From: Tubulanus polymorphus
Taxonomy: Eukaryota; Nemertea; Palaeonemertea; Tubulaniformes; Tubulanidae
Length of the DNA: 64,000 nucleotides
NCBI RefSeq assembly: GCF_964204645.1
Contig: NC_134028.1
Span: 12,751,001 to 12,815,000, forward strand
Direction of reading: 5' to 3'
In this document: one piece after another, positions 1 to 11,033 of the stretch
Layout: every line of letters begins with the position of its first letter
Position numbering within the stretch: the first letter of the stretch is position 1
Translations under genes and position numbers: made by a program
Notes under the pieces: model-generated
What the model was told of the DNA's origin: nothing
The model's input: the letters and a program-made list of their open reading frames with translations, nothing else
The model's database searches: none

Positions 1-1851
1 ATCAAAAAACTTCCAAAACCAAGAACAGATTTCAAAGATTATATGCCTGATATATAGCAGTAACTTGTTTTTATTTCCGACGGATGAAAGTGAAGTTGAA
101 AAAATGATTTATAATTTTGATCCCAAACCGTCCGCGGGTCACGATGATATTAGTAGTATTCTTTTAAAGCACATCGGTAACACAATTGCAAAACCTCTTG
201 TTACAATTTTTAATAAATCAATAGAAACTGGAATCTTCCCGGATGCATTTAAAATAGCCAGTGTTACACCTATCTATAAAAGAGACGATAAAAGGAGCTT
301 TGAAAACTATCGACCGATATCACTATTGCCAACCATCTCTAAAATTCTTGAAAAGATAATACACAAGCGATTATATGGCTATTAGGTTAAGTACTCTATC
401 TTATATAAAAGTCAATATGGTTTTAGAACTGACCATGCTACCAGCCATGCTAGCATGGAACTAATAGGAAATATAATAAAATCATTTGAATCTAACTGTT
501 TTACACTAGCCGCATTTATTGATTTGAGTAAAGCATTCGATTGCCTAAATATTGAATATCCAATTCATAAATTATATGTATATGGTATAAGAGGAAACGT
601 TTTGACATGGTTTAAAAGTTACCTAGAAAAGCTCTCAATGTATGTTAACTTCTTCAGTATTCAATCTGAAATATCACACATTAACTACGGTATACCTCAA
701 GGTTCCGTATTAGGACCATTACTGTTTTTAGTATACATTAACGATATGCACATGTGTCTGAAAAAATGTAAACCTATCTTATTCGCCGACGACACGACCG
801 TATATATTAGTGGAAGCTCAAATGATTATCTGATACAATGAAAATGACTTGAATATACTACAAGATTGGTTTACTGCTAATAATTTAACTGTTAACATTT
901 TTAAAACAAAAGTAATTCTTTTTAAACCAAATAGAATTAAAAATATTAAGAATCAAGATTATACGATAAAAGTAGACAACAAGGAACTTAATTTAGTATC
1001 ATCAACATGCTTCCTTGGATTACATTTAGACGAGTTTCTTGATTTCAATTTACACATAAAATCTGCACCAAAATAGCTAGTCAAATTTATTTAATTAACT
1101 CTGTTAAACATTTAGTACCTACATATTGTTTAAGACAACTTTATTTCAGTTATATCCATTGTCATTTTACGTACTCACTCATCTCATGGGGCCCTCTTAT
1201 CTTAAAAAGAAACCTGTCCTGATTAGAAAAATTACAGAAAAAAGCCGTTCGGATTATTTCTAAATCAGCATACAATAGCCCTACATATCCACTCTTTCGC
1301 AAATCAAAAATTCTAAAATTCCAAGACATGATCCAGTTAGAAATACTTAGAAACGCATATCAGCTTATCAACAATGAACTACCAGCACCGATTATAGACT
1401 TATTTCAAAAGAATTCGGTATACCATCAGTACAATACTCGTCAGCACAATCATCCCCGAAACGCTCACCATAAGAAAAGCATTTATAATAAAAGTTTCCT
1501 CAATTTAATCCCAATAATGTGGCAAAACTCCAATAACAACCTTAAATCAAAGAAATCACTAAATTCCCTCAAACAATCATTTAAAAGCAATAAACTCTTA
1601 AAATACTGAATTTCAAACAATCATTTATCTGAGCCATGTTTACCGTACTGGTATGTTGTGTGTGAATCTGTGAATGTCTGCATGCTTGTGAAGAATGAGT
1701 GTGTGTAGAGTGGGTGCCCAGATCTACAAGCATTTGCTTCACTGGGTTCCTTCATTTGATATTGACACATTTTATACTTATTTATATTCATGTATGGATA
1801 TCATGTTATAAATTGTTTCAATTTCTTTGAAATATAAAGATTATTAGATTA
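1..1851 (+). mobile_element. Non-LTR retrotransposon (LINE), 5'-truncated by the window, nested in copy A polymerase
   Basis: Reverse-transcriptase coding pieces run to about 1609. They are followed by a 3' UTR and a short 3' tail of repeated GATTA units ending near 1851. Directly after the tail the sequence becomes the polymerase gene of copy A: the bases from about 1851 match the reverse strand of copy B near 38090. The LINE therefore jumped into that gene. The (GATTA)n-type tail rather than poly(A) fits CR1/Jockey-group LINEs. The 5' end lies outside the window. Confidence 0.85.
65..1609 (+). pseudogene. LINE ORF2 reverse transcriptase, broken
   Basis: This would copy the LINE RNA into DNA at a nicked target. 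The pieces 65-385 and 455-841 share one frame and are separated by an in-frame TAG at 383-385. They carry the classic RT blocks: the fingers region ending in YRPISLLP, the SKAFD motif holding the first catalytic Asp, GIPQGSVLGPLLF, and FADDTTVYI with the catalytic Asp pair. The frame then shifts near 841 (849-1076) and again before 1328. The last piece (1328-1609) has the YNTRQ motif and the basic C-terminus usual in CR1/Jockey-like ORF2 proteins. Endonuclease sequence is not in the window. The gene is inactive as it stands, and the clade assignment is approximate. Confidence 0.85.
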
Positions 1852-3849
1852 GATTAAATTCAACTAGATCAAAAGATAAAACACCAACATATAAATTTAA
1901 AATGTTAGCTAAAACATCTGAGAATTATATATCATTCCAATTTGGGTGTCTAAGATTTATAGATTCATATGGATTTTTAAATAGTTCATTAGATAATTTA
2001 TCAAAATCACTAGTTGATGATGAATTAAGAATATTAAAGCAACACTATCCAAATAATGATGATTTTCAATCAATGAGATATAAAGGCGCAATTCCATATA
2101 GTTTTTATAAATCACATAATGATTTCAATATAACTGAATTATTAAAAGAACAATTTTATAATGAATTAACAAATGAATATGTTAAAGATGAAGTCTATAA
2201 TAGAACATTGAATATTTGGAATCATTTTGGAATGAAAAATCATGGACAATTAGTAGATTTATATTTAAAATCAGATGTATCATTATTATCTGATATATTC
2301 GAAAGGTTTAGAGTTGTAAACTTAAAATATTGTAATATTGATCCTTGCCATGGTTATTCATCACCAGGGTTAACTTGGGATTGTGGTTTAAAATTTACAG
2401 ATATAAAAATGGATTTGTTAACAAATATAGATCAATTATTATTATTTGAAACATCTATAAGAGGAGGAGTTTCAGGTGTATTAGGGGATAGATATTTCAA
2501 TGTAAATGATAATCCTGGATATAAGTTATTATATATAGATGCAAATAATCTATATGGTTGGGCAATGATGGAACCTTAGCCTTATGGAGTATTTGAAATA
2601 AGTGAAGTTTTACAACATGAAAATAATGATAAATTTGATTGGAAGAAAAGAATTCTAGATATTGCAGATGATTCAGATGCTGGTTACTTCTTTGTTGTAA
2701 ACTTGGAATATCCTGAAGATAAAAAATTTAAATCTAGAAATCTAGCATACTGTCCAGAACATAAAACTGTAACGCATGAAGAATTATCAAATTATCAAAA
2801 ATGAATTAAACCTGAAAATCATATTCATACAGAAAAGTTAATGGTAACTCAGGAAGATAAATATAATTATGTAGTACATTATAGAATGTTGAAGTTTTAT
2901 TTGAATCTAGGAATGGTTCTAAAAAAAAGTACATAGATATATTTCATTTAGTCAATCTAAATGGTTAGAAAAATATATAGATTTTTATCACCAAACAGAG
3001 AACTAAAGCTAAAACTGATTTTGAGAAAGATTTCTTCAAACTAATGAATAACGCATTCTATGGTAAGACTTGTGAAAATATTAGAAATAGAAATGATATT
3101 GAGTTAGTTAGTAATGGTAAAAGAATTAGACATTTACAAACATATCCTAAGTTCATAGGTTACAGAATATTTGATGAAAATTTAGCTGCAGTTAAAATGA
3201 GGAGAACATCTATGAAATTTAATAAACCAATTTATGTTGGAGCTACAGTTATAGAAATATCAAAGTTATTAATGTATGAATTCTATTATAACGTATTACA
3301 ACCTCATTTTGGAGAAAAGCATATAGAAATCTTATATTTTTATACAGATTCTTACATATTAAAGATAAAAACTAATAACATAACGGATGATTTAAAAACA
3401 TTAAAACATCATTTTGATTTTAGTAATTATCCTAAAGATCATGAATTGTTTAACAATGATATAAAAAGGTGCCTGGTAAATTCAAAGATGAATTAGGTGC
3501 TGAAGAAATGATTGAATTCATTGGTATTAGATCTAAAATGTATTCATATAAAACTAAAACTCATGAATCAAAGAAATTGAAAGGAATTACCAAAAGCGTT
3601 GTTGAAAAGAATATTCATTTCAAAGATTACATCAATTGTATATTCAATGAAGAAGTTAGAAAACATAAGATGAGATGTTTAAGATCTGAAGATCATGAAA
3701 TGTTTAATGAAGAGATAGAGAAGATAAGTCTAAACCCATTTGATGATAAAAGATTGGTTGCTTATGGTTGTAATTTAGATGAAAACTTAAGATTTAAAAT
3801 GGAAGAAACAAAAGAGAAGGAAATAATGAACAGGATTCTAACGTGTTAA
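1852..3849 (+). pseudogene. polB: Protein-primed DNA polymerase B (pPolB), C-terminal part, broken
   Basis: This is a family B polymerase of the protein-primed type that replicates Polintons and adenoviruses. Piece 1902-2579 ends in the palm motif YIDANNLYGWAM and is cut by a TAG stop at 2577-2579. Piece 3044-3496 has NAFYGKTCENIRNR (motif B region), and in it the metal-binding motif C reads YTDS. Copy B has DTDS at the same place, so a catalytic Asp is lost here. Piece 3469-3849 is the C-terminal thumb region after a frameshift near 3470. Further breaks lie between 2580 and 3043. The exonuclease half would lie upstream of the inserted LINE. This copy cannot make an active polymerase. Confidence 0.9.
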
Positions 3850-3878
3850 TCAAATTTTAATTAAAATATGTAATATAA

Positions 3879-3949
3879 ATGGAGAGTAAACAAGCAAACA
3901 GTGAGAACAACAAATCATTTCTATATAGAATAAAGGATACTACAAATGT
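3879..3949 (+). pseudogene. 5' fragment of the OB-like small gene, first of a duplicated start
   Basis: The ATG at 3879 (in TATAAATGG) opens about 24 codons matching the start of the copy B gene at 36400. The match ends abruptly near 3949, where the inverted-repeat cassette begins. The same 5' part, with its leader, starts again at 4530 and continues into the rest of the gene. The start of the gene is thus duplicated on both sides of a roughly 580-bp insertion. Confidence 0.75.
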
Positions 3950-4403
3950 TGTGTCTTTATTGTCTTTAGTACTTTTAGTACATAAAGAATAAATCTTTAT
4001 TTTATAAGTACTGAATAAAATTATTTTCAAAACTAATAAACTACTAAAGACAATAAAGACACAGATTTATCATTGCTGAAACAGTAATATATAATAAATC
4101 TTTGAGATAAACAAATATTACTGAATCAAATATATATAAAAAATCTGTGGAATAAAAAAAAATATTATTATTGAAAAAGTAATATATAAAATCTATCAGA
4201 TGAATAAATATTATTATTGAAAAAGTAATATATAAAATCTATCGGATAAATATATATTATTGTTGAAACAGTAATATATATATTTATGTCTTTATCTCTT
4301 TAAAAGTTTAGTAGTTCTATTTTATTTTTAAAGTATTGATAATATAAAGATTTATTCTTTATGTACTAAAAGTACTAAAACTACTTAAGACAATAAAGAC
4401 ATA
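3950..4403. repeat. Inverted-repeat cassette inserted in the OB-like gene of copy A
   Basis: It begins with a TGTCTTTATTGTCTTTAG block followed by AGTACTTTTAGTACATAAAG. It ends with the reverse complement of these near 4340-4403, so the segment can fold into a large hairpin. The interior has repeats of TTGAAACAGTAATATATAAAATC type. The same cassette is the intergenic region at 12205-12910 and 27821-28425. Here it is out of place, within a gene start. Confidence 0.75.
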
Positions 4404-4434
4404 GAGGGTATTATATTCATATTATAAATCCCTG

Positions 4435-4482
4435 TCAACCTTTAACCTGAAACAATTTATTCCCTATTATTCTTGAAATATT
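4435..4482 (+). repeat. TIR-like segment inside copy A
   Basis: About 48 bp resemble the inner part of the copy B TIR (near 22969-23012), with shared words TCAACCTTTA and a TCCCTATTA-TTCTT core. It is followed at 4490 by AACTTCTAAAATCAATTTTA, which in copy B lies just upstream of the polymerase start (near 40055-40080). A terminal region therefore seems to have been joined to the OB-like gene. Confidence 0.55.
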
Positions 4483-4529
4483 AATCTAATAACTTCTAAA
4501 ATCAATTTTAATTAAAATATTTATTATAA

Positions 4530-4881
4530 ATGGAGAGTAAACAAGCACACAGTGAGAACTACAAATCATTTTAGATAGAATAAAGATACTTCAAATGTCA
4601 AATCAGTAGATTATAAATTTAAGAAGTTAACAGAATTAACAATTCATAAGTAATATCTAATTACAAATATTGATACAGTTACTAATAGATATGGTAGTAA
4701 ATTAGTTATCCACTTAGAATATGAAGGATTGAAAGGAAATACATATAAATTCAGAACATATTTACCAGATAGATTTCATAGATTATCAAGTGAAGATTTA
4801 GAAGAATTATGTTCTGGAGATTTCTATTTCATATACAAAGGTAAGAATGAAAAAGGGCACCATGAAATAGATTTCGAATAA
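4530..4881 (+). pseudogene. OB-like small protein (polymerase neighbour), broken copy
   Basis: This is the homologue of the intact 117-codon gene of copy B at 36047-36400. The ATG at 4530 sits in TATAAATGG. A single-base change in reading frame occurs near 4570, and an in-frame TAA near 4651 replaces a Lys codon of copy B. The C-terminal half is well kept (YLPDRFHRLSSEDLEEL, then GHHEIDF). The family shows a short beta-rich pattern that also occurs in the protein at 12991. A single-stranded-DNA-binding OB fold is my inference from size, position beside the polymerase and this pattern. No function is proven. Confidence 0.7.
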
Positions 4882-4898
4882 GAAAATATGTAAAATAA

Positions 4899-5656
4899 AT
4901 GGTAGAATTAAAAGAATACAGAATATTTGTTGATTCTAGAAGACTTACAAATTATAAATCACATAATTTATTAGTACAATTAGATAGAGAATTTAAGAAT
5001 TGTGTTGATTTAGAATTAGTAAATGTAAGTTTATGTTACTCATTTTACAATATATCGAATAAAACTATTGAACATAGAGCCTTTTTAATTTTTGATAAAG
5101 GTAAAAATGAATGGTCCTATATATATTTAAAACCAGGGTTATATAATTTAGATACATTGTCACAAGAAATTAAAAGAAAAGCCTGGCAAAAATTAGGTAA
5201 TAATTCCAGGTTTAGTATTAGATTTTTAAAAAGTGATAGTTCTGATAGAATAGAGATAAGGTTGTCTAATATTGAAAAACATAAATTTATGGTAAAAAAC
5301 CTATAGCTAAACTGTTAATTCCTCCAGATAGATCTTTTACAAATATTGATGCTGCTACACCAAACTTAATACCTTACACGCATTTTTATATTTATTGCAA
5401 TTTAATTGATCCTACAAAAACATTTGAAGCAACTAAAGATATAACTTGTAATTCCGGTTTATTGAATATTTTACCGTTGAAGAATGTGAAAGAATTTGGA
5501 ACGCAAATAAATCATAATTTAGCTGAGTGTGATTTCAAACCATGCATTCCTAAATTTAATAATTTTAGATTAGAAATTAGAAATCATAATGGATATTTAA
5601 TTGATTTGAATAACTTTCCTGTGATATATGAATTAGTTATCAGATGTAGAGAGTAA
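4899..5656 (+). pseudogene. Penton-like minor capsid protein, broken by a one-base deletion
   Basis: The predicted role is the vertex (penton) single jelly-roll capsid protein. The sequence shows an N-terminal block with LKPGLYNLDTLSQEIK at about residues 69-84, and a C-terminal block with FRLEIRNHNGYLIDL. Both blocks resemble Polinton/adintovirus pentons in my judgement. The 4899-5306 frame ends early because a run of A near 5295-5301 is one base shorter than in copy B; the downstream frame then continues to 5656. The start is chosen at the TAAATG of the short intergenic gap. The homologue in copy B is 35271-36029. It lies in the same cluster as the capsid protein, which supports the call. 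Confidence 0.65.
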
Positions 5657-5675
5657 TTTTTTTGATATATAAATG
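5657..5675 (+). promoter_or_regulatory. T-run plus TAAATG start motif
   Basis: The 16-bp gap between two genes consists of TTTTTTTGA, then TATATAAATG, with the ATG as the next start codon. It is one instance of the shared start motif of these elements. Confidence 0.5.
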
Positions 5676-6012
5676 AATATAACAGTAGGGCCGAGCATAT
5701 GTTTTGGGTTTGATTTTAAACATGGTAAAGAAATGAGAATTAAACTAAATGATGTAATTACTGATATTAAAAGTAAATCATTTAACAATGCATCAATGAT
5801 TAATAAAGAAAGTTATAATATAGAAAAAGTAATTGATTTAATTAAAACACCTTTAGAATATTATGAATTAAATGAAGTTGGAATTATTGATGATATTAAA
5901 AACATATTATCCAAAATGTATGATAATCATAAAAGTAGTAATGAAATAAATGTTAATAATTATCACTAGAATAACTAAATACTTTGAAGATAGTAATTTC
6001 TTTAATAAATAA
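5673..6012 (+). pseudogene. Small conserved element protein (118-codon family), broken
   Basis: No function is recognised. It is the homologue of copy B 34898-35254. The N-terminus (NITVGPSICFGFDF) is nearly identical in both copies, while the middle is diverged. The copy A frame runs 98 codons to 5969 and is then shifted relative to copy B, whose C-terminal residues are seen in another frame up to about 6012. It lies between the penton-like gene and a small membrane-type protein in both copies. Confidence 0.6.
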
Positions 6013-6265
6013 ATGAGTGATAATAAGTGGATAATTACTGGATTATATAATGGTGCCTCCTATCAGTGGGAACTGTTGGTTATTCAATGGTATTAAAAAA
6101 AGTATCTAAAATGGGAAGTGTTAATGTTGATAGATTTGATATAAATGATATTTTAAAATTAACGCTAGCAGTTACTTTATCTAATTTGACTATTATTTGG
6201 AATTTATTTTATTATTTTTTACTAACGATTATTTGGAAAAACGAAAATATATTCCTCCCACATAA
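6013..6265 (+). pseudogene. Small conserved element protein (73-codon family), broken
   Basis: The ATG at 6013 in AATAAATGAG starts a protein like copy B 34676-34897 (MSDNKWIIT start, GTVGYSMVLKK middle). A frameshift lies near 6055, and an insertion of about 36 bp near 6200 repeats the TATTTGGAA word. The hydrophobic glycine-rich N-terminal segment may be a short membrane helix. Function is unknown. Confidence 0.6.
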
Positions 6266-6289
6266 ATGCATAATTTTTTTGCTAAATAA

Positions 6290-6710
6290 ATGGCATCTGC
6301 AATTATAACTATCATAGGATCGGCAATTGTTAACGCTTTAGCATTTACTGGTGGTGGATATTTATCTAAGCATATTGATAAAAATGGTTCATTGTCAGAA
6401 ATAAAGACATAATTTAGCATTAGAGAAATACAATAAAGCAGCAGAAGAATATAGAGAAAAGAGACAAAACTATATGGATTATATTAACAAGGAATTATAT
6501 GATCAGAAGATTTCACATAGAGATTTTCAATCAGTTGATGATGCAATGAGTTTATATAACGCAGTAACCAATAAAGAAAAATTACATCTATACAAACCTA
6601 AATTATCAGATTATTATACCCCAAGTAAAGAACAACAGAAATATGAAATAATTTGGATTTTAGGTGGAACTGTTATTGTTATATTTGTAGCATATAAATT
6701 TACTAATTAG
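6290..6710 (+). pseudogene. Conserved two-helix membrane protein (140-codon family), broken
   Basis: The ATG at 6290 (AAATAAATGG) gives an N-terminal hydrophobic segment. A frameshift near 6400 follows, and then the frame that ends at 6710 with a charged helical region, a proline-rich linker and a C-terminal hydrophobic segment (IIWILGGTVIVIFVAYKF). The intact homologue is copy B 34229-34651. The architecture suggests a membrane-anchored virion or assembly protein. That role is inference. Confidence 0.65.
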
Positions 6711-6732
6711 TAATTTCTTTTCTAAATAAATG
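6711..6732 (+). promoter_or_regulatory. T-run plus TAAATG start motif
   Basis: The gap reads TAATTTCTTTTC then TAAATAAATG. It has the same layout as the other gaps of copy A. Confidence 0.5.
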
Positions 6733-7164
6733 GATGATAAAGTTGATAATATTGATATAATTCCTCATGATATAAATAAAACTAAATTAGAATTATATTT
6801 GGAAAAACAAAAATTAGAATTTGAAAGTGACTTAAAAATAAAAAAGAAAAAATATTTAAAAAGTAAAATTATATATTATTTTATTATCAGTGGTTCAGTT
6901 ACAATTAGTTCTGTAATAACATTTTTAGTAATATTCAGTCCATTAACACCTTTAGCTATATCAATTTGCGTGCTAGGATTATCATCAAGTGTTTTAACTG
7001 GTATAAGTTCAAAATTAAATATAAAAAGTAATAAAGAAAAAATCAAAACTAGTACAAAAGAAATTAATAAATAAAAAAATACACTAGATTATATAATAAG
7101 TTTAAATGGAAATATTACAGTTGAAGAACAAGATAAATTATTAAAAGAATTAATAAATTATTAA
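6730..7164 (+). pseudogene. Two-helix membrane protein (144-codon family), one nonsense codon
   Basis: The protein has a basic helical N-terminal part, two hydrophobic segments (around residues 47-67 and 72-92) and a C-terminal helical tail. The frame is open except for a TAA at 7072-7074, where copy B has a Leu codon (TTA); it then continues in frame to 7164. The homologue 33774-34208 is intact. Family function is unknown; it probably lies in a membrane. It is part of the run of small proteins between the penton-like and capsid genes. Confidence 0.65.
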
Positions 7165-7183
7165 TTTTTTAATTATATAAATG
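7165..7183 (+). promoter_or_regulatory. T-run plus TAAATG start motif
   Basis: TTTTTTAATTATATAAATG lies in the gap before the 435-codon gene. Copy B has the equivalent at 33755-33773 on the other strand. Confidence 0.5.
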
Positions 7184-8486
7184 GGGTTTCCAAAAGCTTT
7201 CCAATATAATAAATCAATTAAATATAATATCCCTGCAATAGATTTTAATAAAGATATTTCATGTAGAAATGAAGTTTTAGATTCATTAATTGATTTAGAA
7301 ATTTATGTTACTGAAACTAATAATTTTAATGTTAAAATGGAAAATATATTTCATGTGTATACAATTAATTTTAAAAATTCAAATGAGGCAAAACAATGGT
7401 TATTAAAATCTAATATGAAATATTGTCAGAACCAATTAAATTTTGCAGTTTATTGTGCAACAACAGGGTGCGGTATTAGTTGGAATAGATCATTTAGATA
7501 AACCAAGTTTACCATTGATGTTATCACTTTTTAGATTTCATACATATTTTCAAATAAAATTAATATTAGATGAATTAGAATGTTCTTTACCAGGTTCAAA
7601 ATACTTTAATGAACTAAATAATAATATTAATTTTTCTAAGTTTTATAAAATATGTAATGAATTTAATATTAATTCAAATAATGATTTTAGATCAAAAATT
7701 GGAACATTGGGTGGATTAGGAATATTATATACTAAAGAATTTGGAAAAATAATGACAAATACAGATATAAGAACACTAAATTGGAATGAATTACCAAAAT
7801 ATTGTAATAATATACAACAACAAAATAATAATGGTTGGATTAATTTCATTTTAGAAAATAGTGAAGGTTTTACAAAATCAGGCATACAAAGAATAAATCA
7901 ATCAATTAGAACTTATTTGATTTGTATTTTAGGTGCGCAAGTTGAAACAAGATCACCAATAGTTGGAAATGATAACACTTCATTTGATGCGCAGAAACAA
8001 TTCAAAGTATTATTTGAAGATTCCATTCATAATGATAAAAATAGATCGATTCCAGAAAACATTGTAAGATATCAAAATTATTTAGATAAATCACATATTA
8101 GATTAAATTATTGTATAGGCCCTAATCTATTAATTATTTCTAATGATTTAGTATTAAAGATGGGAAATATAATTGGTTATAATAATCTAATTAAAACTGC
8201 AACAATAAATAATTCATTTGGATCGAATGATATAAATAAAAAGATAATTATTGCTCCAAAATTAATGGAAGGTGAAAAAAATAAAAAACATATTCAATCA
8301 ACAGAAACTAAAACTAAGAATATTAAATTAAATAATGATTCTAAAATAAAAGATTACAATACTACAGAAAATATTCAACATGATATAATTAAAACTAATA
8401 ATGACAATAAATCCCATGAAAATGCTAAATTAGCTATAACTAGTTTAGGAATTGTAATAGGAGGAATATTATATTTTAAATTTTAA
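7181..8486 (+). pseudogene. Conserved 435-residue-class element protein, one frameshift
   Basis: The N-terminal part is 7181-7501. Its last residues are shifted by one extra base near 7485, and the main frame continues as 7443-8486. Visible features are a conserved AVYCATTGCGISW block, a charged Lys/Asn-rich stretch near the end, and a C-terminal hydrophobic anchor (LAITSLGIVIGGILYF). The homologue in copy B is 32438-33757. I do not recognise a known fold. I looked for an adenain-like His-Asp/Glu-Cys protease pattern and did not see a convincing one. The position in the capsid cluster suggests a structural or assembly role. Confidence 0.6.
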
Positions 8487-8505
8487 TTTTTATAAGATAT
8501 AAATG
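8487..8505 (+). promoter_or_regulatory. T-run plus TAAATG start motif
   Basis: TTTTTATAAGATATAAATG fills the gap between the 435-codon gene and the coiled-coil gene. Confidence 0.5.
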
Positions 8506-9823
8506 GAAGTAGAAGGTGGAGAAAAGTATGAAATGGAAAACATGGGAAATAATTATGATGGGTATATTGATGATGATCCAGGTTTTAATGAAACTAATAT
8601 TGATAATGACGTTAAAACATCATATAATTCTAATTTAGCAGAGAGTGGTTCTAAAGGACCATCAACAGATGAATTAGATAGAAGAACTAAATCGAGAATG
8701 AATTCTGAAAATGAAAATCCAGATTTAGTAAAACAAAATCCAGAATATAATGAATATATTCATAATTTTAAACCTATATTTGAAAGATCTGGGTATGATA
8801 TCAATGATAGAGGTGCTAGACTTTTAGTACAAGAATTAAAATCATTAGATGGTGAATATTACTATCATTTGAAAGATGATTATTATATTAATATCACTTA
8901 TAAAAATCAAGATAAAATATTAGCAGAGTCAACTTTGCTTAAGTTAGACCCATCTAGAATTAAAAGAATAAGTAATAGAAATGAAATAGAAAATGTAACA
9001 TAAGAAGAAATAAATGAAAATAAAAGAGTATTTAAAGAAAGAATTAATGAATTATTTGAAACAATCAATGATAATTTAGAACCAGAAAGAACTTCTGAAC
9101 AGAATATAACTTCCAAAACTAGTAAACTTAAATCAAATAAAGTACCAATTGAAAAACTTTTACCAAATGGATTACTTGATGCAACAGATCAAGAATTAGA
9201 AGATTTAGATATATTTTCTGATAAAGCAATAATAAATTTATTGAAGAAATCGAATTTAAAAAAAGAAATGCATATTTAGAAAAAGAAAAACATGATTTAG
9301 AATATAATATAGAATTTAAGAAAGAAGAAATTAAATTATTATTAAAATCATATGATTATAATATTAATAGATTAAAAGTTTAAAATTTTTAAAAATTTGT
9401 TGATCAAACCAAATTCTGAAATATCATTTAAAGATAGAATAAAATTATTATTTGAATTAGAAGGTATAACAATTCTTTCAATTCTAACAGCTGTAACTAT
9501 GGTATTCACAACAATAGGTTTACCTATATCAAATTAATTGAAATCTACACCTACTCCTAAAAAACCTGATAAACCTTCGAGTAATAATAATTCTATACAG
9601 GATAAAGTTAAGGATGGTGTAAAGAAATTAGCAAAATATCTATGGGAACTATCTAAAAAATCTGCTGCAGCATTACCCGGAAATTATTGCATCAATTGTT
9701 GGTTTTATATTGAAATCTGCAGAGAATATTATTAACTTTGCTGCTGAACATATTATTTTATTTTTAATTACAGTTGTAATTGCAATTATTTTTGGGTTAG
9801 TGAATATGATAAAAAATAGATAA
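8503..9823 (+). pseudogene. Coiled-coil membrane protein, broken (homologue of 30959-32422)
   Basis: It has an acidic, Asn-rich N-terminus, then a long Lys/Glu-rich coiled-coil region, then hydrophobic segments at the C-terminus (LPG followed by a membrane helix region). The first frame stops at 9001-9003 with TAA, where copy B has Gln (CAA). Near 9230 roughly 120-130 bp of coiled-coil coding sequence present in copy B are missing. Further frame breaks occur near 9380 and 9536 (TAA) and near 9690. The family may be a virion membrane or scaffold protein; function is unknown. Confidence 0.65.
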
Positions 9824-9845
9824 TTAATTTTTTGTTAAATAAATG
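9824..9845 (+). promoter_or_regulatory. T-run plus TAAATG start motif before capsid gene
   Basis: TTAATTTTTTGTTAAATAAATG lies directly before the major capsid protein start. Copy B has the same arrangement before 30938. Confidence 0.5.
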
Positions 9846-11001
9846 AGTGGGAGTTATATAAATCCTTCTAAGAATTCAAGAATATCTAATGCTATTAAAG
9901 CAGAACGATCTCATCATATAATTACTCATAATCATTCTAATATTAATCCTGATGAAACTTTATATGTTAGAAACCCGAGATTAACACAAAATACTCTTTA
10001 TGTTCCAAATAGTATTAATTTATCAGCTGATATAAATGTAACTGGTAATAATAATAATTATGTTGTCGATAATGTTTGAAGATATTTGATTAGAAAATAG
10101 AAATAATATGATATTTCAAGGCATCCAATCAGAAAATCAAAATAAATTAAGATCAGGAGCTAATGACGCAATAGTAACTCGTACCGCAGATAATTTGATT
10201 AAAAAGATTTATGGAAGCAAATATCAAATTCCATTAGATTTTGAATTGATAAATAATAATGCACCTTTTTATAAATACGCAATTCAAGAAGATATTATAT
10301 TTGAGATAACTTTTGCTCCTGTTAATGAAATTGTATTATCAAGTGTAATAAAAGATATGGGTTATAAATTATCGAATATATGTTTAGAATATGATACAGT
10401 AACTGATGAAAATATTGCTAACACAATTCAAACTCAGTACAATCAAGGATTTTCATTATTATATGATTATATTGATAAATTTAAAACTGTAACTATTAAT
10501 GCAAATGATGAAATAATTAATGAGAATATTAACTTCCCAAGAAGATCTATTAAAGGTATATTAATATTTTCTACCATTGCAACATATTCTAATGGCGCAA
10601 TACAGGTCGATAATTATTATAATCCTGAAATAATAAAAGTAGAAATAAATATCGAAGGAATAGCAAATAAGATATTTTGTCAAGGAATGAGAATGATAGA
10701 TACGTGGCCAGAAATTAGAAAATATTTTATGAATGAAAAAGTAAAATCATCTGAAAATTGTAATATTAATCAAATTGATTATTATACAGGTAATAAATAC
10801 GCACTATGGTTAGATTTTAGAACAACAGAGGATGATAACTTATTACATGGTTCTGGGAAAAAACTACAGAACACTAAAGATGGAATACAATTATTCATGA
10901 CAAAGAAAAAAGGAAGCTTAAATTTCAAAATGCACATTTATATTATATCTGACGCGCAATTAAATATTGTAAATTCTCAATTAAATAGTGTTATGTATTA
11001 G
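9843..11001 (+). pseudogene. Major capsid protein (double jelly-roll type), internal deletion
   Basis: It would form the hexon capsomers of an icosahedral particle. The C-terminal region holds LDFRTTED, HGSGKKLQN and a DAQLNIVNSQL end, a pattern I associate with Polinton/adintovirus hexons. The first 78 codons (9843-10079) end at TGA. Comparison with copy B shows that about 90 bp after residue 80 are missing and that a second stop follows. From 10108 the frame is open for 297 codons to 11001. The MCP fragments in copies A, B and C are nearly identical in protein sequence. Confidence 0.75.
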
Positions 11002-11033
11002 AATTTTAATTTTAATAAAACTTTTTATAATAA

